Source of the DNA: Auanema rhodensis
Lineage: Eukaryota > Nematoda > Chromadorea > Rhabditida > Rhabditidae
Length of the DNA stretch: 64,000 bases
Direction: 5' to 3'
Assembly (NCBI GenBank): GCA_964057225.1
Contig: OZ059899.1
Span: 6,076,001 to 6,140,000, forward strand
Below, piece by piece: positions 14,949-27,474 of this stretch. Made by a program: the position numbers and the translations under genes. The notes under the pieces are model-generated. The model made no database searches. It was not told the origin of the DNA and saw only the letters and a list, made by a program, of their open reading frames with translations. Each line of letters opens with the position of its first letter. Within the stretch, counting starts at the first letter, position 1.

Positions 14949-17146
14949 CTAAGAACAATAGTGTCCGGAACTACAAGGAGCCAATTCGCAGACAACATGT
15001 GGGGTATTCACTTGAGGATTAGCGCTCATCCATAAATAATTAGTTGCCATATACACATTTTGATTACTGTTTGGAGCAGTATTATACCATGGGTGATATT
15101 GTCCCAACTAAAAATTAAATATTATAAAATTTAATAAAGAAATAATTAGTTATAAATAACTTACTCGACTACCATCTGGCCAGGTCAACACACCGAAGTT
15201 ATTTGATAAACCAATCCAAATTAATTGTCCGGGAAGTACTAAAGTTAAATATTGAATGAAAATTTTGTTAAAAAAATAAAATTACAATCCAAAACGAAGG
15301 AGCTTTTTGCTGGAGTTTTAATTGAGACAATATTTGCATTATGTTTCTGTTTACAAAGCATATTGGCTGTTCTGAATGTATACGAAAGGTTGATAGGAAC
15401 ATAACAACCTGAAAAAATTAAACTATGAAAGAAATTTAAAAATTATTAAAATACCAGAAGTTGGAAGCTTTCTAACGGTGCCTAATAAATCAAATGGAAC
15501 TGCTCCTTGAGGACAGAAACAATTAGCTAGAAGATTTATATAATATAACATATTAAAAAAATTAATTTATATTAATTACCATCAAGAATAGCTGAAGATT
15601 CATCGTCAACAGTTGTATATTGATCTAAATAATATCCTGGTGATGCAATTTCTTCTAAACCAAAAGGTACAGCACCGTTGTTAGGCTTAATAGCTGAAAC
15701 AAAAACTTCACTTCATTATACATCATTGATGATTTATACCCTTAGTGATAACAATATTACCAGCTTTCTTGAAATGATTAGCTGCTGTTTTTGGATCAGA
15801 AAAACCGTGATTACTATAAATCAGAATATATCAGAAGACAAGTTCGAACAAGCCTTACTTGTAATCATCAGCAAGCACATAAATAATTTTAGGAGAATTT
15901 CTTCTAGCATTTGGTCCATTTAATTGCCCAATGGCTTTCTCCAAAGCACTTGAAAATGAAAATTCACAAAATAATTAAATAAATAGAAAGTTACTCTTCT
16001 AAGTTCACTTCAGTTGAATTACTTTCATTAAATGGAATTGGAAGAGAAGCCATGTCGGTAACAGTTCCAAGTTCAGCAACAACTTTAGATTTCTCGGAAT
16101 ATACAACAATTCCAACTTGCATATAATTCTATTTTATAAAATATAATATTACTATTAATATATAATATACTTACATTGAATGGAAATCCATGTCTTTGAA
16201 TATTGAATTTTGAGGTCATAGCTACTAAGTTTAACCACATCTATAATAAAAATAAAATGAAACAACTATAATATACATTTGTATTACATTTTGGAATGTA
16301 TCCTTGTCTGATCCTGCTGATTCAACCACAAACATAACGTCACTCCATGCTTTTCGGGGATCATTTCTGTTCATGTATACATATAAGATACAAGTATTAA
16401 TTACAATAAACTTACATGCAACCAGGTCCATTAATGGTATCTGAATCTGGTGTTGGTGTTGGTTCTTCATAAGAAGTTGTAGTTCTGTCATTGTAATATG
16501 TAGTGCCTGTATTCCATGGGTTTCTAGTTGAAGGTTCTCCCCAAGGATATCTAGTTGACTCTTGGTTCCATGGGTTACCGGTAGTACCTTCGTTCCAAGG
16601 ATATCTAGTTGACTCTTGGTTCCATGGGTTACCGGTAGTACCTTGATCCCAAGGGTATCTAGTTGACTCTTGGTTCCATGGGTTACCGGTAGTACCTTGA
16701 TCCCAAGGATATCTAGTTGACTCTTGGTTCCATGGGTTACCGGTAGTACCTTGATCCCAAGGATATCTAGTTGACTCTTGGTTCCATGGGTTACCGGTAG
16801 TACCTTGATCCCAAGGATAACTAGTTGACTCTTGGTTCCATGGGTTACCGGTAGTACCTTGATCCCAAGGGCTTTCTGTGGTACTTGGTAAACGTGGATT
16901 TTTGCTAGACATAGCGGGTAGAGTTGTACCAAACTCAAACTCTTTATCTTTGTTTGAGGATTTTTCCAAAATTTGATTCAAAACTTCAAGAGTGGAGTTT
17001 TTGGTTTCTTTAATATCTTTGTTTGCATTTGGCCGTGCTGGAACGGCAGTTGAGCATGCCAAGAAAGCTGAAACTTATAACAATTATAAAATAAATTATA
17101 AAAAAAGAAAAATTAACCTGCGAGATAGATTATGGTGACTTTCATT
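14949..17146 (-). CDS. Secreted vWA plus C-type lectin protein with tandem repeats, 554 aa
   Basis: Exons: 17146-17119, 17067-16416, 16366-16288, 16240-16175, 16128-15995, 15948-15859, 15813-15740, 15693-15580, 15526-15455, 15408-15286, 15238-15165, 15107-14949 (1665 bases). A signal peptide (MKVTIIYLAAFLACS) leads to a low-complexity repeat region (about residues 65-215), then a von Willebrand A domain starting near residue 236 (DVMFVVESAGS), a short linker, and a C-type lectin domain from about residue 420 (GCYVPINLSYTF, LIWIGLSNN, LTWPDGS, VVCE). Nematodes have many such vWA/CTLD lectins, several of them linked to immunity. The vWA metal site looks degenerate: the usual D-x-S-x-S is E-S-A-G-S. 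Target ligand unknown. Confidence 0.88.
16540..16880 (-). repeat. In-frame 54-base tandem repeat inside the lectin gene
   Basis: About six copies of a 54-base unit encoding 18 residues of the form STRYPWDQGTTGNPWNQE. The copies are almost identical at the DNA level, and the terminal copies are diverged (NEGTTGNPWNQ and GEPSTRNPWN at the C-terminal side). The same stretch is open in a second frame on the same strand simply because the unit is a multiple of three. Near identity points to recent expansion or homogenisation. The Pro/Trp/Thr-rich spacer would be extended and possibly O-glycosylated. Confidence 0.9.
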
Positions 17147-17418
17147 GCTGTGCTCAAACAAAAAGTTGGGTGTTAACTTCCCTATTACTATATTTATATA
17201 TTTTTTTAATCATTTAAATCTCTGATTATAAGTTTAAAAAGTTCGTAAGTATATAGCATAGTATTTGAATTAAAGATTCATATAAGAAGATTACATCACT
17301 TAATATGACGAATTCAAGATGTTCGCTTTAGATCATAGAAGAAAAAATTTGATTAGTAGACACGTTTCATTTAATTCTTATTTCACATTATCATGAATCA
17401 CATAAAGTATCAAATAAT

Positions 17419-18652
17419 TCACCCGGTACTAGCTTTTCCACTACCAACTATAAACGATCTTAAGTCATGATGCCGACTAACAAATATTAAAAAATTAAAT
17501 CCGGTCTAAAATAAATAAATATATATACATATATATAAATTATTATAATTATTAATATTGTTATTTTATTTGGTATTTTTGGTATTTTTGGTATTTTTAA
17601 TGTAATACTATTTAATTTTTAGCAAACCTTGATAAGAATAAGAAGATAAAGTGCAGATTTAAAGTCGGCACTCCCTATATTCATGTCGATTATAATTTCA
17701 GGAATTAATAAGAATATTACGGTATTAAGCATGATTAATGCTTAAAAATGTAAAGATTGTGTTCTTTCTCAAAAGAAGAAATAATAAAGATTGACTTACC
17801 CATGGTTGTATTACTTTTCAAAAGTTTTTTTGAATTTTGTTGACTAATTATGGTGATGTGATTACCTTTTTTTAATCTCTGAATAAAATTATAAATATTA
17901 TTAAATGTTATTTATATAAACTTTATGTATTGAAATTCCAATGGCAATGTAGAGTAAAGCAGATATTACAATACAAGCATATTGAAAATATAAGAAAAAA
18001 CGACGTGCAATTGGATGAGAAAATTCATAAATTCCACAATATATATTCACTTTTTCATATGCAGCTTTGGATAAAAGAACCATAGCTATGTCTGATGTTA
18101 GAAAAAATGTTGCTCCAATGAATGAAACTATATTATTTAAATATATATATATATTAATATTTACTTACTTGATAATAAAGCTAAAGTATAGTTAGTTTTT
18201 CTATGATAATACCATATCGGAAGAAATGTTGCTAGAAAACGGTCAATGGAATTCATTAAGCTCATATTGCCAACAAGGGTATTTCCCCAAAATAGTAAAA
18301 TTGGAGCTGAGGTTAGAACGCATTCATTACGTAGAATAAGGACATCAACTACAATTGTTTTTTATAATCAAAAATCAAAATATTGCTACCTTCTATGGTT
18401 ATCGAAAAATATTCTAGACGACGACAATTTGAAAGAAAAAATCCAATACTGTATATAATATCCCCTAAAGCCATTCCAGCAATAAATAAAAATTCCTGCC
18501 TTTCCCTATTACGTCTTCTAGAGAGAATTACAGCTACAAGTCCAATATTGAGTAAAGCGAATAGAAAACCTTAATTATGTGAAAAATATGTAAAAAATAG
18601 TATAGTATTTACTAAGAACTGTATTACAGAGTAAATTAATTATCGTTGACAT
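17419..18652 (-). CDS. 7TM chemoreceptor-like gene A, 294 aa
   Basis: Exons: 18652-18613, 18569-18390, 18348-18169, 18127-17922, 17878-17800, 17740-17628, 17505-17419 (885 bases). Seven hydrophobic segments can be followed, with [16 protein letters not shown] as TM1 and a C-terminus [11 protein letters not shown] after TM7. A DRF-type motif ([15 protein letters not shown]) closes TM3, a cysteine precedes TM3 (ECVL) and another sits in extracellular loop 2 (YCGIYEF), as in rhodopsin-like receptors. It most resembles nematode Srsx-type serpentine receptors, which are mostly chemosensory; family placement within the nematode sr superfamily is inference. Closest paralogue here is gene B, with the same exon pattern. 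Confidence 0.8.
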
Positions 18653-19756
18653 TATATCTGCTCAATTGGTTCAAATACCTAAAAATATTTAAAAATTATT
18701 TGTTTTAAATGTAAAGTATGGAGAAAAATATTTGATATTGTTAACAAAACATTAATAACTTAATTTAAATAATATCATTAAAATTTATAAATATAAGAAA
18801 AATATTTGAATATTATAAATATAAAAAGATATACATACTCATTTAATATAACATAATATATGCCCTTAAAAAAAGGAAAAAAAAGAATATAAAATAGTAT
18901 GATTGAGAGAAATAATTCATTATATACATATAAATTAAAAAAAAAAATTTTTTTAATTTATATTATTTCATTTCAACGTATGATCTTGATGCATGTTTAA
19001 TGATGAAAGTTCACATCAATTTAAAATAGTTGCATATGATTAAATAGAATTAATAGATATACACATAACATTAACTTTATACAAAAGTTTTTATATGAAT
19101 ATTAGATTGAAAATATTTTGAAATTTACTTATATATGTATATCTACATGTACATTGACATTGTCGTAGATTTGAACTAATAGGTTATGATGAATTGTATT
19201 AATAACATACATATATAATATTATAAAGATGTGAATATAAAATATATAAAAAAAGAAATAAATAAAATACAATTTTTAAATACATTTTGATATGTATTTT
19301 ATAAAGTTAATTATTACAATATTTGATATTAATTTAACTAACTATATGCAATAATTATAATTTGAACCACAAATCAAATGATAATCTAAATGAAAAAATA
19401 TTTAATTTACAATAAGCTAAATTAAAGAATTAAACTGTGAAATATAAAATAATTGAGATATACATATGATATCTACAACCGATCATGATCATTTGAATAT
19501 TAAAAATAGCTTACGTGCTTGATGTATATATACGTGTAAATTATTTCTTATATTCAAATTTATTAAAAGCAAATAATTTTTAATTTTTACTTGAAGCTGA
19601 ATCCAAAAATATCATATTATGATATGAGGAATAGTTATGAAAAACCACCATAAAATTAATTGTTCCCTATAATTATGAAAGCATAAGTTTAAAAAGATGA
19701 AAAAGGGAAAAATATAATTAATTTTGAATTATATATGATTTTTTCCTGTTTTTTCT
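18653..19756. other. Spacer between receptor genes A and C
   Basis: Very AT-rich with long A and T runs and no supported exon. It should contain the promoter of gene A. No repeat copies of neighbouring receptor exons were noticed. Confidence 0.5.
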
Positions 19757-20792
19757 TTATATTTTAATGACTTGCAACTTATTCACCCTCATAATCATGA
19801 TTATTGTTACAATATTCTCTGCTCCTGTTCCAAGAAAGTAACGATTAAAATCCGAAAATAGATATATTAAAGAATTCATCATAACCAAATAACCTTAAAT
19901 AATTAAAAATTTAAATTTTCTATAATAATATAGTAAATGTAACCAGCTAAAAAAACTCCTTTATGAATATGTATTAGATTATCATTAGATAAGAACCGTC
20001 GACTATTAGTTTTATAAGCCTAAATTGAATATAATATGATCATTTGGTTCATCTCTTAATTGATCTTAATACCTTTCTAATGTATAACATACATCCTATG
20101 ATAACAACGTTACTAACAACTAGAATTGACCAACGGAATATTTTAACTTGTGTATATAATGGTTCGCCAAGTATTGTTTTTCTTGGACACATAACATCTA
20201 CTAAGCTGTTCGGATCTCGTACACCTAATGATAGCCATGTTTCGACAGTGGTTGCGACTATTGGGAGTAGAACAAGAGCTTAAAATGAGCAAAATGTATA
20301 ATTCAAGTATATGAAGTATAATTTTGTTGTAATCTCGTTGTTTAATTTGTACCTATCAACGGCCAAAACACATTTTTCGGTGATTTATGCTTGATGTATA
20401 AATGTGGAGAAGATATAACAAGCACAGCACATAATGTAGATACAAAAAAAGACCATATTACTGACCAAACTCCCATAATTTGAATAAAAACAATTCCATC
20501 AAATACGCATGCAGAATGAGTAATTTCAATTTTTTCTTTAAAGATATCATTTATATAATAATTAATTATATATATTTCATACCAAATATAGTTAATTGAT
20601 AATAATTCATTCGACGGAAGTAATATACTAATCCTGTTAGACAGTATATAAAATCCGAAAAACAAAATGGTAACATCAATAATAAATCAACTTTTGCATC
20701 ATGTACTCGACGAAATATCATACGCAAAGCCAAACACACAACTATACTAATTATAAAAGAATCTAAATATTTAAAAATAAATAAATGAACAA

Positions 20793-20838
<46 letters not shown>

Positions 20839-20879
20839 CCTAAACAGATGAACACGAGAAGATATGTCACATAAGACAT
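19757..20879 (-). CDS. 7TM chemoreceptor-like gene C, 273 aa
   Basis: Exons: 20879-20840, 20762-20583, 20535-20353, 20278-20073, 20019-19944, 19893-19757. The joined frame is 822 bases. TM1 reads DSFIISIVVCLALRM; the TM3 region is DGIVFIQIMGVWSVIW and the later segments include WSILVVSNVVIIGCML and GYLVMMNSLIYLFSDF. Exon lengths and phases match genes A, B, D and E. There is no DRF/DRY-like arginine after TM3: the position reads SSPHLYIKHK. The last exon could alternatively splice at GTGAAT (19786) to an unseen exon; the simple reading stops at TAA 19757-19759. A receptor role is inferred from hydropathy and kinship with A and B. Confidence 0.7.
20798..20834. repeat. (AT)n microsatellite
   Basis: A run of alternating A and T inside the first intron of receptor gene C. 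Short AT runs of the same kind recur at 21766-21800 and 22229-22246. Confidence 0.9.
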
Positions 20880-21771
20880 AAGATTAATACTGATACAAGT
20901 CTAAAAAAAAAGGAAAAATGTAATAAATAACAGAAAAGGATTAGAATATCAACTTTAAATTTTTTTGAAACGATTGAATAAAAGAAAAATTAAAATAAAA
21001 TAAAAAGTAATAATTCTAATAGAATTATTCTATGATAGTAACAGTATCACTATCAATGTATACATACATAATTTAAATAGATTTTATATTAAATATGTGT
21101 GTAATTGTCATTTGTATTATTCGATTAGATTCAAACTAAATATCATAAGACAATTTAATTTTTTTTTCATGATATACGCTTCAAATTATCAGACATATAA
21201 CATGTATAATTTGGATCAAAATGATGTAATATTTTAAAGTTGATCAAATATTATAAAATAATTTTTATAAAACAACCTATTTATATAAAATATCTTTGAT
21301 AATAAAACAAATAGAAATATGAACATAATAGGAATTCATTTATTTTTTTAAAAATAATTATAATGTATTGATATATTTGTATGTGAATATTTTCAAAAAA
21401 AGAGCAAATAAAAAGCTTAGTATCTTATACAATATTCATTCATCATTTTTTATTTTAAAAACAAAATGATTTTCATCCAAGATTTAAAAAAAAATAGACG
21501 ATAGCGATAATTATCCAAACACCTTTTGTTGTCAACGATGGTGCATACATAGTATTATACTATATGACGTAGGATTATCGAGCTACGTGTACTCACTCAT
21601 ATTGTTGTAAATATTTAAATAAATTTAAATATTATTATTAAAAAAAATGTTTGTTAGTATATTAGTAACTTTAACATATAAGTAATTATTATTTTATTAC
21701 ATTAATAATAAGACATTTGTATATTTAAATATTATTAAACATTTTATACTTAAATACATCCATATATATAC

Positions 21772-21802
<31 letters not shown>

Positions 21803-21851
21803 TAAATTTATATTATTTATATATGTACTTGTATGAATATAATATATGTAA
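20880..21851. other. Spacer between receptor genes C and B
   Basis: AT-rich; no exon, RNA gene or promoter motif recognised beyond AT microsatellite stretches. Confidence 0.5.
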
Positions 21852-23029
21852 TTAGTTAAATTTTCGTCCAATAATAAAGGAACGTAATTCTTCATGCCTA
21901 CACACAAAAATTAGAAAATTCAAAGCTGTCTGTAAAAATTGAAAAAAAAATTGGAAATAAAAAGTAAAATACCTTTATTAAAACTAGAAAATAAAAAATA
22001 ATTTTTTCTTGTGCTGATCCTATTCTTAAATCTATTAGCATTTGTGGAAAAAATAGAAAGATAAATGTATTCATCATAATTAAAGCTGAAACACATTTTA
22101 TTTATATTTAAATGAAACAGGAAAACATGTAAATACCCATTGTTGTATTACTTTTCGATAATCGTTTTGCATTTCGTTGCTTTGATGCTAGAGTAATCTG
22201 TCTAGATACTTTGTATCTCTGAATTAATATATATATATATATATATTATATTATAATATATAAGTTAAATACCTTACGTAAAGCAAAGAAAATTGCTATA
22301 TAAACTATTGCTGATAAAAAAACAAAAAAGAATTGAGAATAATTGATATATATTCCAACTATAGGATGTAAGTATTCTAATACACCACAATCTATACTAA
22401 CTAATGTTTCTAAGATATCATTAGATGATATTAGAAACAACAGATTTGTTAATGTACAAACTGCTGCAATTAAGAATGATACTGCAAAAAAGATTAATTT
22501 AAATTAATAATTTTAAAAAATTTTAATATTACTAAGAATAAGCCGTATTGTATATCTATTAGTCTGTTGATAATACCATATCGGAAGAAATGTTGCTAGA
22601 AAACGGTCAATAGCATTAATCAAGTTCATATTGCCAACAAGGTTATTTCCCAAAAATAATAATGTTGGTGCAGGTGTCTCCAGGCACTCAGAACGTTTTA
22701 CCATGGGATATCCTAAAAATATTCAGAGTAATTAATTAAAAATATTTTAAAAACCATCTAAAGTATCAGGATAGTATTCTAATCTTCGACAAGCAAAAAG
22801 AAAAAATCCAATACTGTATATAATATCCCCTAAAGCCATTCCAGCAATAAATAAAAATTCCTGTTTCTCCCTATTTTTCTTTTGACAAATAATCAAAAAT
22901 ACCAAAAATGTATGCATAACAGCAAAAAGAAAACCTTAAACTTATTTATATAGTATATAAACAGTATAATAAGTTTTTACTTAATAATATACATACAAGT
23001 AGTGCTGATACTAACGATATAATCATCAT
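21852..23029 (-). CDS. 7TM chemoreceptor-like gene B, 292 aa
   Basis: Exons: 23029-22993, 22934-22755, 22712-22533, 22481-22273, 22218-22137, 22085-21973, 21929-21852 (879 bases). It is a clear paralogue of gene A: both share [21 protein letters not shown]-like TM1/TM2 sequence, the [15 protein letters not shown] motif after TM3, KSNTTMG before TM6 and RHEELRSFIIG at the C-terminus. Even intronic and exonic DNA around exon 2 remains similar (compare 22800-22860 with 18455-18515). It keeps the paired cysteines ECLE and DCGV. Likely a plasma-membrane chemoreceptor; ligand unknown. Confidence 0.8.
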
Positions 23030-23805
23030 AATTTTGAGAAAAATTCGAATAAATATTTCTGAAATGTTAATTAATATTTTAGAAAGAAAAAAGCTTATGA
23101 AAAAAGAATAATTAACAATATTATTTAAATTTTATTAATATTTTAAATTTACATTAAATAAAAAATATATTATTACATTTTGATTTAACCATATTATAAG
23201 ATTAGGTATACAAAAAGAAATAAAAACAATTCATAACTTTACATACAATATATAATATTATAATTTAATATAAAATAGTTAGAAAAAAAGATAAAATATA
23301 GAATATTGTGAAGAAATCGGAAAAAAACTTTGATGATCAAAAGTTAATCTCAACATATATAGTTAGATTCAAAATCTAAAGTTGTAATTATAAGCAAAGT
23401 TATAATTATATGGATAAGGATATTATATTTATACAATAATCATATACGAATAATAAAGATAAAAAGAATTATTGTAAAATATTTATTTTATTAAATAGTT
23501 TATAGTATGATTATTCTAATTGATGTAGCTATATTATTTAATAACTATATTTAAGCTTCTTTTTTTTTTGAGATAACCTAGAAATATTCTATAAATTAAA
23601 TATTTAAATATATAAACAATTTTGAATCTAAAAAATTATTATAATTATAAATTAATATGCATAAATAAATATTTTATTTTCATATAATAATGCTATGTGA
23701 GCGGTTGCATTCTATTCTATTTTGACCATTCAACAAGTAAATTATAATGTATAATCATACAATTAAGTAATCCCTTAATATTTTAATATTATTATTGAAT
23801 ATATT
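23030..23805. other. Spacer between receptor genes B and D
   Basis: AT-rich, no supported exon. It should contain the promoter of gene B. Confidence 0.5.
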
Positions 23806-24806
23806 TTAACTTCTTACTCTTAAAATTTGTATAATTGTTGTATAATATTCTATAATATGGGATCCAATAAAAAATTTATTAAGATCACTTAATAAATAAA
23901 TTGCTGGATTTATAATAGAAAGCCATGCTATAATAAATATTTAATTAATTATATTTAATTAATTAAAATATACCTATTAATGTTAATGCATTTTCAATAT
24001 TTTTTATTTTTTTTTTGTTCAACTGTAAATAATATTTATGTAAATAAATATTTTGATATATTAATACTTACATGTACTATTATAAGACATATAGTTGATA
24101 ATAATATGGTTATACTCAATAATATCCAACGAAATATCCGAATTCTTACATGCAATGTTTTACCAAGCACAAGCTTTCTTGAGCAGATGAGATCAACTAC
24201 ATCTGGTCCACTACGAGCATACAATGATAATAGAATTTCACCAGTAGATGATAATAATATCCAAGTTAATAATACTTAATTTTACATTTCTTTTGCGTTT
24301 TTATAATATTATAATACTTATAACCAGAATACTTGCTCTTATATGTAGATGCTTTTCGAAAAGTTGAGGAGAAAATAAAAGAAGAACAGCACATATAACT
24401 GATAAAAGTGGACTCCATATTATGGACCAAACACCAGTAATTTGAAAAATGATTATAACATCCTTAATACAATCCATTTGAGTTATCACAAGATTATCTT
24501 AAACTTTATTATACTATGATGATGATTGACCTTTACTATACCTTCAAGACGATAAATGTTTGTTGTTCGAAAATATAAAAGTGTTGATGTTATACTAAAT
24601 AGAATATCAGCAATCCAAAATGGTAAAGTTAAACAGAATATAGTTTTTGAAATATAGTTCCATGTATTTATTAATCGAAAAATAAGAATAGCTATACATC
24701 CTAATACTATAACATCTAAAATAATATTTTATTTTAAACTATAATAATATCAGTATTACTAACTCATACATATCACTAAAACAAAATATGCTACATCCGA
24801 CATCAT
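23806..24806 (-). CDS. 7TM chemoreceptor-like gene D, 254 aa
   Basis: Exons: 24806-24770, 24715-24542, 24497-24318, 24274-24072, 24022-23974, 23927-23806 (765 bases). The exon plan is that of gene C, and several blocks align with it: ITGVWSIIWSP against IMGVWSVIWSF, and IYLLSDLNKFFIG against IYLFSDFNRYFLG. As in C the DR motif after TM3 is absent (LLFSPQLFEKH). Intracellular loop 3 is very short and lysine-rich (LNKKKIKN). The protein is shorter than A and B but all seven hydrophobic segments can be traced. A chemoreceptor role is inferred. Confidence 0.7.
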
Positions 24807-25301
24807 TTTTGATTTTAAAACTGAAAAAAAAAAATTTTTTTTTGTTTCATAAACATAGTAAAGTATTTAAATAATTTTATTTAAAACAAAAAGAACAGTG
24901 ATTTAAATGAATATTTATATATAAAATATGATAAAGTAAAAAAATTATAAATAATATGTATATCAGTCAGTAGAATATTCTATAAAAGCTCTTTTTTTTC
25001 TTTAAAAAATAACTATTATGATCAAACATAAATAAATGTATGTACAATCTATATCCCGAATACAACATAAAAAATTAATTAAAATACATTTCTGTGATTT
25101 TTTTTTTGAAAACAACGAAATGAATTTAGAAATAAGAGATCAAAATTTCCAATCATAATATAAGAAAGAGAATTTATTGAAAGATCTGCATCATACATAC
25201 ATATATATATATATAATATATATTGTATATTATATATAAATTGAAGTTCATGCTGTTGTCACAAGTCTTGTTGTATGAATATCTGAATAACACCAAATAC
25301 C
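24807..25301. other. Spacer between receptor genes D and E
   Basis: AT-rich intergenic DNA with a short TATA-type repeat near 25197-25240; nothing else recognised. Confidence 0.5.
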
Positions 25302-25758
25302 AAAATCAGAAAACTGTAAAGATATACACATAATAGTAAAGAAAACCTAAAATATAAATAATTATTTTAATAAAATAAAATAATTTTAAAAGAAAAAAAA
25401 AACTTAATCGAAAAACATCAGCTTGTATAGTATAAATTATAAAATACCAATCATTACTTAATGATCGTATAAATTCAATTAAAAATATAAATAAAGAAGA
25501 TATAAACATAGTTAGTCCTATAATATATAAAATAGATTTCAATCAAGGATATTCCTTATTTAATTCTTAAAAAAAAAGGAAAAAAAGATGGAAATGAATT
25601 TACCAAATTTCACAATTGTTCCAACTACTCGTTTTGAATGTAATGGAAATCTCATATTATTAACAACGGATGGATGAACAGGCTAAAGTTAATTATAATT
25701 ATTATATTAACTATGCTTTTCTTTTCTTTTTCTTATTTTTAGGGATTATTATAAAGTT
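25302..25758 (-). repeat. Arm 1 of a 457-base inverted repeat (3' end of receptor gene E)
   Basis: The reverse complement of this segment matches 28501-28957 with the same length and no mismatch that I could find on reading both. The arm covers the end of intron 4, exons 5 and 6, the stop codon and seven bases from the stop onwards. Similarity ends abruptly on both sides. Confidence 0.9.
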
Positions 25759-26547
25759 AAAAAATATCAATGTATAGTATTACTTGAATAAACTTACGTG
25801 TTTTGCTAATATATAAGCAAACACGATGGCTATAAAGCCTGAACTAAAGATAGAAATTCGTATGACTTGAGTTAAGCGATAAAATGGTTCTCCGAGAACA
25901 TCAATTCGAAAACATAATCCGGAAATTCGTGTATTCTCAAAATGTTTTCTTTCCATAATCCATAATTCAGTTATAACAGCAATTGTAGTACATGCTACAC
26001 TACCTATAATATTAGTATAATTTATTAATTATATATAATAATATAACCTCCAAGTGGATATAAAGCTATATGCCAATCAAAAACATCAAAAAATGTAACT
26101 GGATGTTTAGCAATATATATTAAACAATATGATGTAAAAGCATTAGTAAATGATATTGACCATGATCCAATATTTTGTATTATAACTACAGGTTCATATA
26201 AGCAATCATACCGTAAAGCATAAAAATCATCTAAAATAAGAATAATAATAATCAAATATAAAGAAATAATTAATATAATTACGATTTCTGGAATTTAACT
26301 GTTTTTCCATACGTTGCCAAGCTAAAAATAAATGTCCCAATGGATAAACTCCATTTAAGACAAGATAAGCAACTATTAATATTAGTTCATTTCGTTCACG
26401 GTGATGTCGAAAAGCACATAAACGAAGAAAAAGTAAAAGAATCCATAATAACGCCAAAAAATCTTAAAATTTTTATTTTTAAAAATAAATAAAATTAAAA
26501 TTAAATATACCTGAACATATGACAACAATAAGAAGAGCTACATACAT
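25306..26547 (-). CDS. 7TM chemoreceptor-like gene E, 298 aa (279 if a 57-base intron is removed)
   Basis: Exons: 26547-26511, 26462-26283, 26230-26048, 26003-25798, 25682-25604, 25517-25306. TM1 is DFLALLWILLLFLRL, and later segments include SVACTTIAVITELWIM and SSGFIAIVFAYIL. Exon lengths (37, 180, 183, 206, 79 bases) and phases repeat those of the other four genes. The TM3 end reads IYIAKHPVTFF, again without a DR motif. The last exon contains GTTTTTTT...TTTTAG, 57 bases and in frame, so both spliced and unspliced forms are open. Exons 5 and 6 lie in a segment duplicated in inverted orientation at 28501-28957. Confidence 0.7.
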
Positions 26548-27460
26548 TAATATGAAAAATATATAAATATAAATTTGTTGAAAGAAAATTCTTAAACAAG
26601 ATATATTTTAATTTTTGATGTTCAAATTGATTTAAAATAATGTTTTATAATACGTGGGCATCTCATGATTCAATTATATGTTATAACTCATATAATTATT
26701 TAGCTCTGAATATTACTTTCCTTTTTGCATATATTATATTCATATTTTTTTATTAAAAATATTATAAAATTTTAAATTATTTGAATTATTAAAAAAAGAC
26801 CAGAACAAGATCTGCGTATTGCTAATTTGAAACATTTCTTATTAATAATAATATATTTGTATAATTTTACATTTATTTATTATGAAAAAAAATCTTCATA
26901 GACATAAGCATAAAATTTTCCCTTTAAAGCTTTTTCCATTAGTCATCAAGACTACACGAATTCAAAAAGTTGATTGACTTCAAATACCTAAAATCATCAT
27001 TTCAGATAATATTTTAAGAATTTTCCTTCTTTACTTTCGTGTAAACTGTTTTTTAATTCAAAATCATGAAATGAGTAATATGATCGCTTCTGGCAGATCA
27101 TACATATCCAAACATACCGTATCCCTCTTTGTTATTCATCATGTGTAGTTACTGTAATTGTTAATTGATTGACTCTTTTAAACCGTAAAAGTTTGCAAAA
27201 TATCATTTTTTGTAATTGGAAATATAAAAATTAAAAATTAAAAGTCAAAATATAAAAATAATATGAATATTGAAAAATACAAACTATGTAATTCAAAGAC
27301 TTTGTATAAGTATCAATACAATTATTAAGCATAATTTATAAAATGCAGACACGCATAGCTAACAGAAGTAAAAACACAAATGAAATCATAATTGTATTTT
27401 CTTAAAGACAATTTGTTTTTAAAATTATTTCTTTGATCAAAGATATTTCAGTTCCTGTTA
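26548..27460. other. Intergenic spacer upstream of receptor gene E
   Basis: AT-rich with no supported gene. It includes a 25-base sequence (26798-26822) that recurs exactly at 31434-31458. Confidence 0.5.
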
Positions 27461-27474
27461 TCAATGAAATAAAA

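Noticed and set aside
16231-16938. 235-codon minus frame through the repeats (LGIKVLPVTHGTKSQLD units)
   Set aside because: Second frame of the 54-base repeat; the other frame continues the signal peptide and joins the vWA exons.
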